From the NCBI RefSeq assembly GCF_028735875.1, contig NZ_CP117834.1:3584001-3648000 (forward strand): 64,000 nt of DNA, in the 5' to 3' direction. The notes below the pieces were generated by a model. That model ran no database searches, was not told where the DNA came from, and saw only the letters and a list, made by a program, of their open reading frames with translations. The stretch comes from Shouchella hunanensis. GTDB lineage: Bacteria > Bacillota > Bacilli > Bacillales > Bacillaceae_D. The translations under genes and the position numbers were made by a program. Shown here piece by piece: positions 17,470 to 25,780 of this stretch. Every line of letters starts with the position of its first letter. Position 1 is the stretch's first letter.

Positions 17470-17488
17470 TTACTTACCGGTAGGTAAA
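17469..17488. promoter_or_regulatory. Operator palindrome for the TetR regulator
   Basis: A 20-bp palindrome centred on ACCGGT (TTTACTTACCGGTAGGTAAA, one mismatched pair) begins at the last base of the -10 element. Its position over the transcription start is typical of autoregulated TetR genes. Confidence 0.7.
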
Positions 17489-17509
17489 AAAATAGAGGAG
17501 GGTTTTTTT

Positions 17510-18106
17510 ATGGGTAATAAAGAACAAACGTATCAAGATATTATGGAGACTGCTTTTAAGATGTTCTCAAAAAAAGGCTTTGATCAAACGAGCTTAACCA
17601 ATATTGCTACAGAGGTAGGCATTTCGAAGCCAGCGATTTACTATTATTTTAAATCGAAGGACGAACTGATTAAAACGTTGTTTGACACACTCGTAAAAGA
17701 TATTCAATCCTTTACGTTAATAAAGGTAGAAAACATGACTGCTCAAAATGTCAAAGAACTGCTGTACAATGTTGGAGAAAAGGCGATCAATCGTCAAGAA
17801 AAAGAGCGCTCGTTTAATCAACTGTTTAATCATTACATCTTGCTTGCTTCACGTGACGCTTATTATGCAGATCAACTTGTTCGCATTCAACAGTATTTTT
17901 TCAATACCTTTTATGATGCGCTCATACGCGCAGTCCAGATTAATGCGATTAAGGATGAGACGATTTTGATTAAATCACAAATACTCGCTTTACTTTTTGA
18001 TAACATTACAAATTTCATCTTAACTGGTTTGGAGCTAGACTATAAAAAAATTTGGAAAGAAGCTGTAGATAATACATTAAGAGGTATTGAATATCATGAG
18101 CAATAG
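17510..18106 (+). CDS. TetR-family transcriptional repressor
   Basis: The 198-residue protein starts at the ATG preceded by GAGGAGGGTTTTTTT. The longer frame upstream overlaps the promoter and operator and is rejected. The N-terminal helix-turn-helix reads TSLTNIATEVGISKPAIYYYFKSKDEL (about residues 24-50), as in QacR/TetR-type regulators; the C-terminal ligand domain is not informative. The operon continues with the DUF418 membrane gene, which overlaps it by 11 bases, so this repressor probably controls itself and that gene. Confidence 0.92.
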   Translation: MGNKEQTYQDIMETAFKMFSKKGFDQTSLTNIATEVGISKPAIYYYFKSKDELIKTLFDTLVKDIQSFTLIKVENMTAQNVKELLYNVGEKAINRQEKERSFNQLFNHYILLASRDAYYADQLVRIQQYFFNTFYDALIRAVQINAIKDETILIKSQILALLFDNITNFILTGLELDYKKIWKEAVDNTLRGIEYHEQ

Positions 18107-19205
18107 TCATCATACTCGATTAGACGGTCTAGACTTAGCTCGATCATTAGCGATGTTCGGCATGCTTATTATGAATTTTATCGTTGTTACAGGTGCACAA
18201 GGGAATGGACACTTCCTATTAGTGTCCATGACAAACTTAGTCGAAGGCCGTGCAGCAGCAACCTTTGTCACATTAGCAGGCATCGGCATCTCGCTTATGA
18301 CAAAAAAAGCTCGAGTCACTTCAGATTTACGGTTGCGTAAAAACAGTAAGATTTCTTTAGTGAAACGATCTCTTTTCTTATATATAGTTGGCATGCTTTT
18401 ATACACACTTGGATGGGACGGCGACATCTTGCATTATTACGGTGTATATATGGCATTCACTGTGCTTATTCTTTTCTCATCACCAAAAATCATAATCACG
18501 ATTTCAATTGTTCTTGCCGGTATTGCTCAGTTTTATCAAATTTTTTTCGATTACATGAATGGATGGCATCCTAATCACCCATTTCTAGCCTATCTCGATT
18601 TTTGGACGATAAGTGGGTTTCTAAGGAATTTATTTCTAAATGGCTACCATCCCGTTTTTCCATGGATCTGCTTTTTAATGATTGGCTTGTTAATTGGAAG
18701 ATTAAACTTACGTGACAATAAAACTAGAAATACGATACTTCTTTTCAGTACAATTTTGTTTGTTATTTCGGAACTTTTGTCTCGTCTACTTATTTCTTTC
18801 ACTACAGACACCTTACTTGATGCGACGAGCGCAACATTTCTATTTGCCACTGGCCCACTTCCTCCAAATCTCTTTTATTTACTTTCTAACACGGCTACAG
18901 CACTTGTCATCATCGTTTTAGCCTTATATGTTGCTGAAATCTATGCTGGCAATTGGTTTATTCGTTCTCTTATTTTTACTGGGCAACTAACCTTAACTCA
19001 CTATGTTAGTCATGTGGTCATCGGCATTGGACTTCTGCTGACCTTTGATAAAGTCGTTCTATTTAATGGGTTTGAAAGCCAGCCTCTTTCCTTTACGGTT
19101 CTTTACGCTTGTGGCTTTTTCGCAGCAAGCATTCTTTTTTCTACTTACTGGCGCTTACAATTTAGCCGTGGTCCTATTGAAACAGTCATGCGCAAATGGA
19201 CATAA
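18096..19205 (+). CDS. DUF418-family membrane protein
   Basis: The protein is about 369 residues from ATG 18096, a start inside the TetR stop region; a TTG at 18087 is an alternative only two bases after AGAGG. It has around nine to ten membrane helices. The N-terminal RLDGLDLARSLAMFGMLIMNF and the ending SRGPIETVMRKW are typical of DUF418 proteins, which are related to membrane acyltransferases and heparan-glucosaminide acetyltransferase-like families. No substrate is known. Co-transcription with a TetR repressor suggests inducible response to a membrane-active or toxic compound. Confidence 0.85.
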   Translation: MSNSHHTRLDGLDLARSLAMFGMLIMNFIVVTGAQGNGHFLLVSMTNLVEGRAAATFVTLAGIGISLMTKKARVTSDLRLRKNSKISLVKRSLFLYIVGMLLYTLGWDGDILHYYGVYMAFTVLILFSSPKIIITISIVLAGIAQFYQIFFDYMNGWHPNHPFLAYLDFWTISGFLRNLFLNGYHPVFPWICFLMIGLLIGRLNLRDNKTRNTILLFSTILFVISELLSRLLISFTTDTLLDATSATFLFATGPLPPNLFYLLSNTATALVIIVLALYVAEIYAGNWFIRSLIFTGQLTLTHYVSHVVIGIGLLLTFDKVVLFNGFESQPLSFTVLYACGFFAASILFSTYWRLQFSRGPIETVMRKWT

Positions 19206-19218
19206 AAAAATGATAAAA

Positions 19219-19255
19219 AGCCACCCTGAATCGTTATGCACAATTAGGGTGGCTT
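19219..19255 (-). terminator. Terminator of the ABC-transporter operon
   Basis: A stem AAGCCACCCT/AGGGTGGCTT lies between the convergent DUF418 and 147-residue genes. On the minus strand it is followed by TTTTTATCATTTTTTT, so it terminates mainly the minus-strand operon. Confidence 0.75.
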
Positions 19256-19295
19256 AGCTTTGTAAATAATGAAGCCTTTAAGTCCTGTTTATTCT

Positions 19296-19739
19296 TTAAT
19301 TGTCCAGGGTCGCATGAAGGATACGAATACGAACGCTCTTGTCTTCAGTTTGCTCACTAAAGATGTTCCAATTAGGGGAAAGCATTGACGTAAATTCCTG
19401 CAGTTGTTCTTGGGTTAAGGTGATCCCATCAAAACGTGATTCTGTCATTTTGTAGTCCGTACCTTCTACTAACCCATACTTTAATCGAAGCAAGCGTTTA
19501 ATTCCAAAATTAGAAACAAATTTAATTCTATAGCCGGTTCGAATAGCTTGTTGGATCTGAATAGCGTTTTCAGTAGAGGCTTGAACGAGATCATTATAGT
19601 CAAACGTTTGGTCAAATGTATTTAATGCTTCCGTGTCTTCGTTTTTTAGAAGCTCTACCAGCTTTTCATTTTCCATTCCATTGGCTCGGAGTGTTTCAAT
19701 CATAAATGCATTCCATTGTGACAAGGCTGGTAACGTCAT
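19296..19739 (-). CDS. Hypothetical protein, last gene of the ABC operon
   Basis: I do not recognise this 147-residue protein. It is soluble, mixed alpha/beta in appearance, with no signal peptide or cysteine. A basic stretch (RTGYRIKFVSNFGIKRLLRLKYG) is in the middle and the end is polar. The start ATG follows an AAGGGACGAAAAAA-like site just 15 bases after the binding-protein gene, and a terminator follows, so it is co-transcribed with the transporter. It may be an intracellular accessory or a substrate-processing protein. Confidence 0.75.
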   Translation of the reverse strand: MTLPALSQWNAFMIETLRANGMENEKLVELLKNEDTEALNTFDQTFDYNDLVQASTENAIQIQQAIRTGYRIKFVSNFGIKRLLRLKYGLVEGTDYKMTESRFDGITLTQEQLQEFTSMLSPNWNIFSEQTEDKSVRIRILHATLDN

Positions 19740-19754
19740 TTTTTTTCGTCCCTT

Positions 19755-21287
19755 CTATTCCGTTTTTAATTCAATATCATTAATATCATACAGCTCGTCC
19801 AGCCTTGGTGTATAATCTAAACGATCATTAACACCGTAGCGTCCTTGAAGTTGGAATAAGTAAACAGCTCCACGATCTTCAGCTAGTATCTGTTGTACTT
19901 CCTGATACTGTGCAGTTCGCTCAGCCTCATCCATATTATATGAAGCCTCTTCTAGCAATTCATCAATTTCTGGGTTGGTATAAGGAGCAACGCCGCCATC
20001 TTTAAAAAATTCCAGTACGCTACCGTCAAACATGTCATTTCCCCACCCTACAAAGATCGCCTCATCTAATTCATCATTAAACAAACGGTTTGCAAATTGA
20101 CTTTGTTCAATCAATTCTATGTTTGCAGTAATGCCGACATCGGAAAGCATGCCCCCAACCACTTCAGCCATTTCTGTGTAGTAGTTATTTACAGACATAT
20201 TAATTGTAACTCCGTCGTCGTAGCCTGCCTCTTCTAAGAGTTCTATTGCTCGATCAGGGTCGTATTCATACGTATCGTATAAAGATTCATCCGCACCAAC
20301 ATTTCCTGGTGTAATATGAGTACGAGTTGCTGTTGCACTTCCATTTAAAATTTCATCAATGATTACTTGGTTTTCAATTGCTAAATCAATGGCTTCTCGT
20401 ACAGCAGGATCAGCAGTAGGCTCTCCTTCTTCATTCGAAAGCCAAAGTTGGATGACCCGATGAATTGGCTCAAGCGCTACATGCGTCCCTTCATTATTAT
20501 CAATTCGGTCCATATCAGCTGTTGGGATGTTAAAAGCAATATCAACCCCATTTGTTAAAAGCTCTGACACTCGAGTGGAATCCTCTGGTACAACGCTAAA
20601 ACGAACACGCTCCCAGTTTGGTTCCCCTTCAAAGTAGTCTCCATACTTGCTTAATTCTACTGCCTCATCTTGCTGCCAACTTTCGTATTGGAATGGACCT
20701 GTCCCTACTGGCGATTGGAAAAAGCTTTCTGCTCCAACCTCTTCAAAATAGTCTTTTGGCAAGATACTTGCAGCTGGAATAGAGAGGCGATTCAGTAGCT
20801 GTGGGTCAGGCTCTGCTGTTGTAATTCTCACTGTATATTCATCTACAACCTCAACCGTTTCAATTTGATTAAACGTTGAATGTTGCTGAAGCGCTGTGTC
20901 ATTCGCAACGCGTTCAAGGGAAAAAGCAACGTCGTTGGCAGTAAAGCCATCACCATTATGAAACGTTACGTCGTCACGAAGAACAAACTCCCACGTTGTT
21001 TCATCAATTGGTGTCCATTCAGTTGCTAAGTCTGCAACGATTTCACCTGACTCATCTCTTTGTACAAGTTTACTGTAAAGATTAATCAATACAGCCGATG
21101 TTGTAATAACACTGTTGTTATGCGGATCAAATGTCGTTATATCTGCTGGATTTGCGACCGTTAAAAGTTCGTAGCCATTAGCTTCTTCATTTGTTTCAGG
21201 AGTGTTAGCATTATCTGGATCATCAAAACCACATGCAGACAAAGCAAGAATAGAAAATAATGTACTTGAAAGAAACGCTTTTTTCAT
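19755..21287 (-). CDS. Peptide/nickel-type ABC transporter substrate-binding lipoprotein
   Basis: The 510-residue protein begins with a lipoprotein signal peptide ending LSACG (Cys 19). It has the SBP_bac_5 fold of DppA/OppA/NikA binding proteins: WEFVLRDDVTFHNGDGFTANDV near residue 100 and PVGTGPFQYESW near 192 are family motifs. It is unusually acidic, as exported proteins of alkaliphiles often are. Its ATG overlaps the stop of the upstream ATPase gene by four bases. In this operon the binding protein comes after the permeases and ATPases. Ligand (di/oligopeptide, metal or other) is not determinable. Confidence 0.92.
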   Translation of the reverse strand: MKKAFLSSTLFSILALSACGFDDPDNANTPETNEEANGYELLTVANPADITTFDPHNNSVITTSAVLINLYSKLVQRDESGEIVADLATEWTPIDETTWEFVLRDDVTFHNGDGFTANDVAFSLERVANDTALQQHSTFNQIETVEVVDEYTVRITTAEPDPQLLNRLSIPAASILPKDYFEEVGAESFFQSPVGTGPFQYESWQQDEAVELSKYGDYFEGEPNWERVRFSVVPEDSTRVSELLTNGVDIAFNIPTADMDRIDNNEGTHVALEPIHRVIQLWLSNEEGEPTADPAVREAIDLAIENQVIIDEILNGSATATRTHITPGNVGADESLYDTYEYDPDRAIELLEEAGYDDGVTINMSVNNYYTEMAEVVGGMLSDVGITANIELIEQSQFANRLFNDELDEAIFVGWGNDMFDGSVLEFFKDGGVAPYTNPEIDELLEEASYNMDEAERTAQYQEVQQILAEDRGAVYLFQLQGRYGVNDRLDYTPRLDELYDINDIELKTE

Positions 21288-22111
21288 TTTTTATTAACCT
21301 CCGATGGTATTGTTTTGTGTCGATCTCTTGGGTGTGACGCTGGAACAGCTTGTAATAACAACTTCGTATAGGCTTCAGTTGGCTCATGAAATATTTGTTC
21401 AGTTTGCCCTATTTCGATGAGCTCTCCATTCTTCATAATGGCAACCCGATCACTAATATGGTTCACAACAGGTAATCCATGGGCAATAAAAAGGTACGAC
21501 AATCCGTGATTTTTCTGTAGCTCTTTTAACAAGTTTACGATTTGTGCTTGTGTTGATACATCTAATGCAGAAACCGCTTCATCGCATACGATGATATTTG
21601 GTTTTAATGCTATGGCTCTAGCTATACTTAGCCTTTGCCGTTGACCGCCACTAAATTCGTGAGGATAGCGATTTAAATGCTGACTACCGAGGCCCACTTC
21701 TTCAAGTAAACCGAGTGCACGTTCTGTACGATCATTAGTCGATAGCCCTTGGTGAATCGTTAACGGTTCCGTCACAATTTCCTTTGCTCTCATCCTAGGA
21801 TTGAGTGAAGCATAAGGATCTTGAAAAACAGCCTGTACGTTGGCTTTCATCTGCTTTTGTTCACGTTTCGATAATGCGCTAATCTCTTTTCCTTTGAAAT
21901 AAATAGAACCACTAGTTGGCTCAATCAGCTGCAAAATCATTTTTGCAATGGTTGATTTGCCAGAACCTGACTCACCAACAATCCCAAGGGTTTCACCTTT
22001 AAACAAGCTAAAGCTGACGTCATGAACCGCTTGAATAGTCCCTTTCTGACGTTTATTGCTAATGGAAAAAGTCTTGCTCAGTTGGTTCACTTTTAATAAC
22101 GGTTCGGTCAT
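21284..22111 (-). CDS. ABC transporter ATP-binding protein, DppF/OppF type
   Basis: The 275-residue ATPase has Walker A GESGSGKST near residue 47, signature FSGGQRQRLSIARAIAL near 155, and Walker B IIVCDEAVSALD near 180. The C-terminal tail EAYTKLLLQAVP is typical of the peptide/opine/nickel transporter group. It overlaps both the DppD-like gene upstream and the binding protein gene downstream by four bases each. It should energise uptake together with the paired ATPase. Confidence 0.92.
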   Translation of the reverse strand: MTEPLLKVNQLSKTFSISNKRQKGTIQAVHDVSFSLFKGETLGIVGESGSGKSTIAKMILQLIEPTSGSIYFKGKEISALSKREQKQMKANVQAVFQDPYASLNPRMRAKEIVTEPLTIHQGLSTNDRTERALGLLEEVGLGSQHLNRYPHEFSGGQRQRLSIARAIALKPNIIVCDEAVSALDVSTQAQIVNLLKELQKNHGLSYLFIAHGLPVVNHISDRVAIMKNGELIEIGQTEQIFHEPTEAYTKLLLQAVPASHPRDRHKTIPSEVNKK

Positions 22112-23094
22112 TCAATTCCCTCCTTCTTTACATGAATACAACGTGCAAAATGATTCGTCGCTTTTTCTTCTAGGTCGGGAACTGCTTCTTTACATGCTTC
22201 CGTTGCCAGTGGGCACCGTGGGTGAAAGGAACAACCGATTGGCAGGTTTCCAATGTTTGGCGGATTTCCTGAGATGACACGTAACCGCTCGTTTTTTGTA
22301 TCGAGGGTCGGCATCGCTTCCATTAATCCAATTGTATATGGATGCTTCGGTCGATCAAATAACTCGTGTACCGTTGCTTCTTCTACAATTCGGCCAGCAT
22401 ACATCACAAGAACGCGATCAGCCATTGTTGCTACAACGCTTAAATCATGGGTAATAAAAACAACACCTGTCCCATTTTGTTCATTTAGTCGTTTAATCAA
22501 TGACAATATTTGTGCTTGTGTTGTCACGTCGAGTGCCGTAGTAGGCTCGTCTGCTATAAGCAATTTAGGATCACATGCTAGTGCGATCGCAATCATGACT
22601 CGCTGGCGCATGCCACCTGACAATTGATGTGGAAACCGTTTTGCTGTTTCTTTTGGATTAGGAATGTCTACTTGTGTCAATAAGTCAATAGTCTTCTCTT
22701 TAATTTTTACTTTTGATAATGATGGATGATGAATGGTTAAAACTTCTGCAATTTGAGACTGGATCCGTAACATAGGATTTAATGAAGACATTGGCTCTTG
22801 AAAAATCATCGACATTTCGCTCCCACGTAATAATCGTCTTTCCCTCGCAGATAATGTATTTAGCTCTTGCCCATCATAAATAATGGAACCACTTACTGTA
22901 GCATTTTTTCTCAATAACCCCATAATGGATAAAGAGGTTACACTTTTACCACTTCCTGATTCGCCAACAATGGCGACAACTTCACCAGAATTGACATGAA
23001 AAGAAATGTCTTTCACGACTGTTGTATCCCGTTTCCCTGCACGAAAAGAAGTCGATAAATTCGTTATGGAAAGTAAAGCGTTATGCCGCTTCAT
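22108..23094 (-). CDS. ABC transporter ATP-binding protein, DppD/OppD type
   Basis: The 328-residue ATPase has Walker A GESGSGKS near residue 44, signature QLSGGMRQRVMIAIALAC near 155, and Walker B LLIADEPTTALD near 179. The C-terminal extension CSFHPRCPLATEACKE carries the cysteines that in this family can hold an iron-sulfur cluster. It overlaps the permease gene upstream by 14 bases and the second ATPase downstream by four. Confidence 0.92.
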   Translation of the reverse strand: MKRHNALLSITNLSTSFRAGKRDTTVVKDISFHVNSGEVVAIVGESGSGKSVTSLSIMGLLRKNATVSGSIIYDGQELNTLSARERRLLRGSEMSMIFQEPMSSLNPMLRIQSQIAEVLTIHHPSLSKVKIKEKTIDLLTQVDIPNPKETAKRFPHQLSGGMRQRVMIAIALACDPKLLIADEPTTALDVTTQAQILSLIKRLNEQNGTGVVFITHDLSVVATMADRVLVMYAGRIVEEATVHELFDRPKHPYTIGLMEAMPTLDTKNERLRVISGNPPNIGNLPIGCSFHPRCPLATEACKEAVPDLEEKATNHFARCIHVKKEGIE

Positions 23095-23980
23095 TGTCGT
23101 CCCCTCCCTTTTTCAAGCGTGGATCAAGATAATCACGGAGCCAATCACCGACAAATGTAAAAGCGAGAACCGTTATCGTGATCGCAATACCAGGAAACGT
23201 AGCAATCCACCAGCTTGTGGCGATGTAATTTCGTCCATCGTTAAGCATACTTCCCCACGTAATGCCTGGTGGCTGTACACCAAATCCAAGAAAGCTTAAT
23301 GACGATTCAGTTAAGATAGCCGTACCGACGCCAATTGTTGCGATGACGGTAAAAGAAGAAAGAACGTTCGGCAATATATGTTTGCGAATGATGTACGCGC
23401 TGCTTGCGCCAAGAGTTTGAGCTGCTTGCACATATTCCCTTGCTTTTACTCCAAGAACGTCTCCACGAACGACTCTCGTATAGTTCACCCAGCTCGTTAA
23501 TCCGATAACAATTATGAGAGTAAGTAAATTTGCATCAAGCACAACCATTGCAACAAGAACAAGCAAAAGTGTTGGAATAGCTAACATTGCGTCTACTATC
23601 CGCATTGTTACAGCGTCAATCCAGCCGCCGAAATAACCAGAAACTAGTCCAAGTGATAACCCAATGAGACCAGCAATCAAGACAGAGATGACGCCAACTA
23701 GAAGAGAGACTCGAGCACCATGAATGAGGCGGCTAAACATGTCTCTACCTAAATGATCTGTACCAAGTAAATGTGCACTGGACCCATTGTCCATCCAAGA
23801 AGGTGGAATTAAGCGAGAGGTCGCTGTAATTTGCGTAGGGTCATAAGGCGCAATCCATGGTGCAAACACCGCTAATAAGACAATAAGCCCTATCATTAGT
23901 AAACCAAGTAGGCCAAGTGGCGAGATAGAAGTCAAGAAACGACGGCGAATTGTGTCATTTGATTTTGTTAAAGCTGCCAT
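23081..23980 (-). CDS. ABC transporter permease, DppC/OppC type
   Basis: The 299-residue membrane protein has six predicted helices. Residues near 70-80 read LLGTDHLGRDMFSRLIHGAR, the DppC hallmark, and the permease loop EYVQAAQTLGASSAYIIRKHILPN (about 190-215) contacts the ATPases. It lies 11 bases after the DppB-type gene in the same operon. Confidence 0.92.
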   Translation of the reverse strand: MAALTKSNDTIRRRFLTSISPLGLLGLLMIGLIVLLAVFAPWIAPYDPTQITATSRLIPPSWMDNGSSAHLLGTDHLGRDMFSRLIHGARVSLLVGVISVLIAGLIGLSLGLVSGYFGGWIDAVTMRIVDAMLAIPTLLLVLVAMVVLDANLLTLIIVIGLTSWVNYTRVVRGDVLGVKAREYVQAAQTLGASSAYIIRKHILPNVLSSFTVIATIGVGTAILTESSLSFLGFGVQPPGITWGSMLNDGRNYIATSWWIATFPGIAITITVLAFTFVGDWLRDYLDPRLKKGGDDNEAA

Positions 23981-23991
23981 GTTTATCGCTC

Positions 23992-24915
23992 CTAGTTATA
24001 TTTAATACGGGGGTCAAGTACCCGGTATAGCAAATCTGTAAGTAAATTAATCACAATCGTAATGAATGCGATGACAAAAACAATCGCTTGAACGACAGCC
24101 ATATCGCTATTTTCCATTGCCGTAAGCAATAAACGCCCGATACCAGGCCAAGAAAAAACGGTTTCAACAACTATGGCTCCTCCTATTAACTGAGGAAACT
24201 GTAAGCCGATAATTGTCACAACAGGTATGAGTGCGTTTAAAAAGACATGTTTCCCAATAACTATTCTTTCTTTTTGTCCTTTCGCACGTGCGGTTTGAAC
24301 ATATTCTTGTTCAATGACTTCAAGCACGCTTGCACGAGTTAACCGAGTCATTTCGGCTGCAAGTGCGATACCTAACGTAAAGGCAGGCAACACAAAATGT
24401 AAAGGAGATGCGGCTCCTGATACAGGAAAGATTGGAAACAGAACAGCAAAAAATAATATAAGCATGATGCCAATCCAAAAGTTTGGCATTGCTTTTCCCA
24501 CTATGGAAACCCCAGAAATCAAAAAATCTAAAACCGTGTTTCGTTTTAAGGCTGCATAAATACCAAGAGGAATTGAAATGATGATAGCAATTACCATTGC
24601 AATCAAGGAAAGCGTGAGTGTTGCTGTGAGTCGGCTAAACACTAAATCGCTAGCTGGCTGTTGATATTGAAGCGACATGCCGAAATCACCTCGAACTAAA
24701 TCCCCTAGAAAACCCATATATTGAACGAGAAAGGGCTCGTTCAACCCTAATGATTCTCTTAACGCCTCTCGATCAGCAGGTGTTGCATTTTCAGGGAGCA
24801 TCATAGAAACAGGATCACCGGCAACATAGACAAGACAAAAGATAATAAAGGTTAGAATGAGTAAGCTTGGGATGACTTGTAGTAAAATTTTTTTAAGTAA
24901 AGACAATGCATCCAC
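23992..24915 (-). CDS. ABC transporter permease, DppB/OppB type
   Basis: The 307-residue membrane protein has six predicted helices. It has ALRESLGLNEPFLVQYMGFLGDLVRGDFG in the first external loop region (about 48-77) and the cytoplasmic permease motif EYVQTARAKGQKERIVIGKHVFLN near residue 205. It is the first transporter gene after the TetR regulator, nine bases downstream. Confidence 0.92.
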   Translation of the reverse strand: MDALSLLKKILLQVIPSLLILTFIIFCLVYVAGDPVSMMLPENATPADREALRESLGLNEPFLVQYMGFLGDLVRGDFGMSLQYQQPASDLVFSRLTATLTLSLIAMVIAIIISIPLGIYAALKRNTVLDFLISGVSIVGKAMPNFWIGIMLILFFAVLFPIFPVSGAASPLHFVLPAFTLGIALAAEMTRLTRASVLEVIEQEYVQTARAKGQKERIVIGKHVFLNALIPVVTIIGLQFPQLIGGAIVVETVFSWPGIGRLLLTAMENSDMAVVQAIVFVIAFITIVINLLTDLLYRVLDPRIKYN

Positions 24916-24924
24916 CTCCCTTAA

Positions 24925-25545
24925 TTAAGAATGAGACGACGTAAAACCTCGTAGTCCGAAAAATTCAAATGAAACGATTTGACGCGCCATCTCTTCTGCA
25001 TTTAGTGTTGCAAGAGAATCTCCTTCACGAAAAAGCCAGCGATCAATTGTTCCAAATACTAAGCTAGCTAGCATAGCGGCTAGAGTATGGTTGCTATACG
25101 TTGCAGGAAGCATATGTAATTCTTGCGCTCGTGCGATGTTATTTGCAAATGCTTGCTCAATTGCTTGTAGTGTAGACGCAATTTGGCTACGAATCTTTTC
25201 ATCACTATCTTGCCCCGTTTTTAGCAGCAATTGCATATAATCCTTATTTGATTCTGCATACGAAAATAATGTTTGCATCAAATCTTTTGAAGAAGTCGTC
25301 ATATCGTTTAACGATCCGACTTGTTTTCTGTAACCAGAATAAATGACGTTTAATAAATACCGTTCTCCTTCTTTTAAAATGTGTAGAACAATCGCTTCTT
25401 TATTCTTAAAATGCCAATAGAACGTACCTTGAGCAACACCAGCTTGTTTAACGATGTCAGATACCTTTGTTTTATGAAATCCCTTTCGTGCAAGCAGTGG
25501 CAAGGCTGCGTCCATTAATACTTGTTGATTTTCAGTCGTATGCAT
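24925..25545 (-). CDS. TetR-family regulator of the peptide-type ABC operon
   Basis: The 206-residue protein has an N-terminal helix-turn-helix (KVSDIVKQAGVAQGTFYWHFKNKEAI, about residues 27-52) of the FadR/BetI-like TetR type and an alpha-helical ligand domain. ATG follows AAAGGAGAAACA. It is the first gene of the transporter operon and has a strong promoter plus a palindromic operator in front, so it should repress itself and the transporter. Use of a TetR repressor for a peptide-type importer is uncommon and suggests a specific inducer. Confidence 0.9.
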   Translation of the reverse strand: MHTTENQQVLMDAALPLLARKGFHKTKVSDIVKQAGVAQGTFYWHFKNKEAIVLHILKEGERYLLNVIYSGYRKQVGSLNDMTTSSKDLMQTLFSYAESNKDYMQLLLKTGQDSDEKIRSQIASTLQAIEQAFANNIARAQELHMLPATYSNHTLAAMLASLVFGTIDRWLFREGDSLATLNAEEMARQIVSFEFFGLRGFTSSHS

Positions 25546-25561
25546 TGTTTCTCCTTTCTCT

Positions 25562-25579
25562 TGATTGACGAGTCAGTCA
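25562..25579. promoter_or_regulatory. TetR operator of the ABC operon
   Basis: TGATTGACGAGTCAGTCA is an 18-bp palindrome of form TGAYTGACNNGTCARTCA. It lies 17 bases upstream of the tetR start codon and just downstream of the predicted transcription start. Confidence 0.65.
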
Positions 25580-25595
25580 GTTATCCAATAATCCT

Positions 25596-25624
25596 AATAT
25601 ATTTAGTCGGATATAAATTGTCAA
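25596..25624 (-). promoter_or_regulatory. SigmaA promoter of the TetR-ABC operon
   Basis: On the minus strand TTGACA (25619-25624) and TATATT (25596-25601) are separated by exactly 17 bases, a near-consensus promoter. Expected start is near 25589, ahead of the operator palindrome. Confidence 0.75.
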
Positions 25625-25650
25625 GTATTTCTTACCGCAGATGTAACGAA

Positions 25651-25758
25651 TCATTTAAACGTATGATCATTTCCATCTTTATAAGAAATAAGATTGATTA
25701 CGATAACTGATTGTACAGGCGGCTGTTTTTGACGGCCATTCATATGTGAAAAGTTCAT
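25651..25758 (-). CDS. Possible 35-residue peptide downstream of the MocR gene
   Basis: A minus-strand frame of 35 codons beginning MNFSHMNGRQKQPPVQS follows the MocR stop codon. An AAGGAGGG sequence abuts that stop, but it is 17 bases before this ATG, longer than normal; a weaker GGTGG is 10 bases away. It overlaps the region upstream of the TetR promoter. No family is recognised, and chance is a serious alternative. Confidence 0.3.
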   Translation of the reverse strand: MNFSHMNGRQKQPPVQSVIVINLISYKDGNDHTFK

Positions 25759-25780
25759 CGTATATAAACCACCACCCTCC

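Noticed and set aside
17366-17509. N-terminal extension of the TetR protein
   Set aside because: It would be translated from the region holding the promoter and operator, and the downstream ATG has a far better ribosome binding site.
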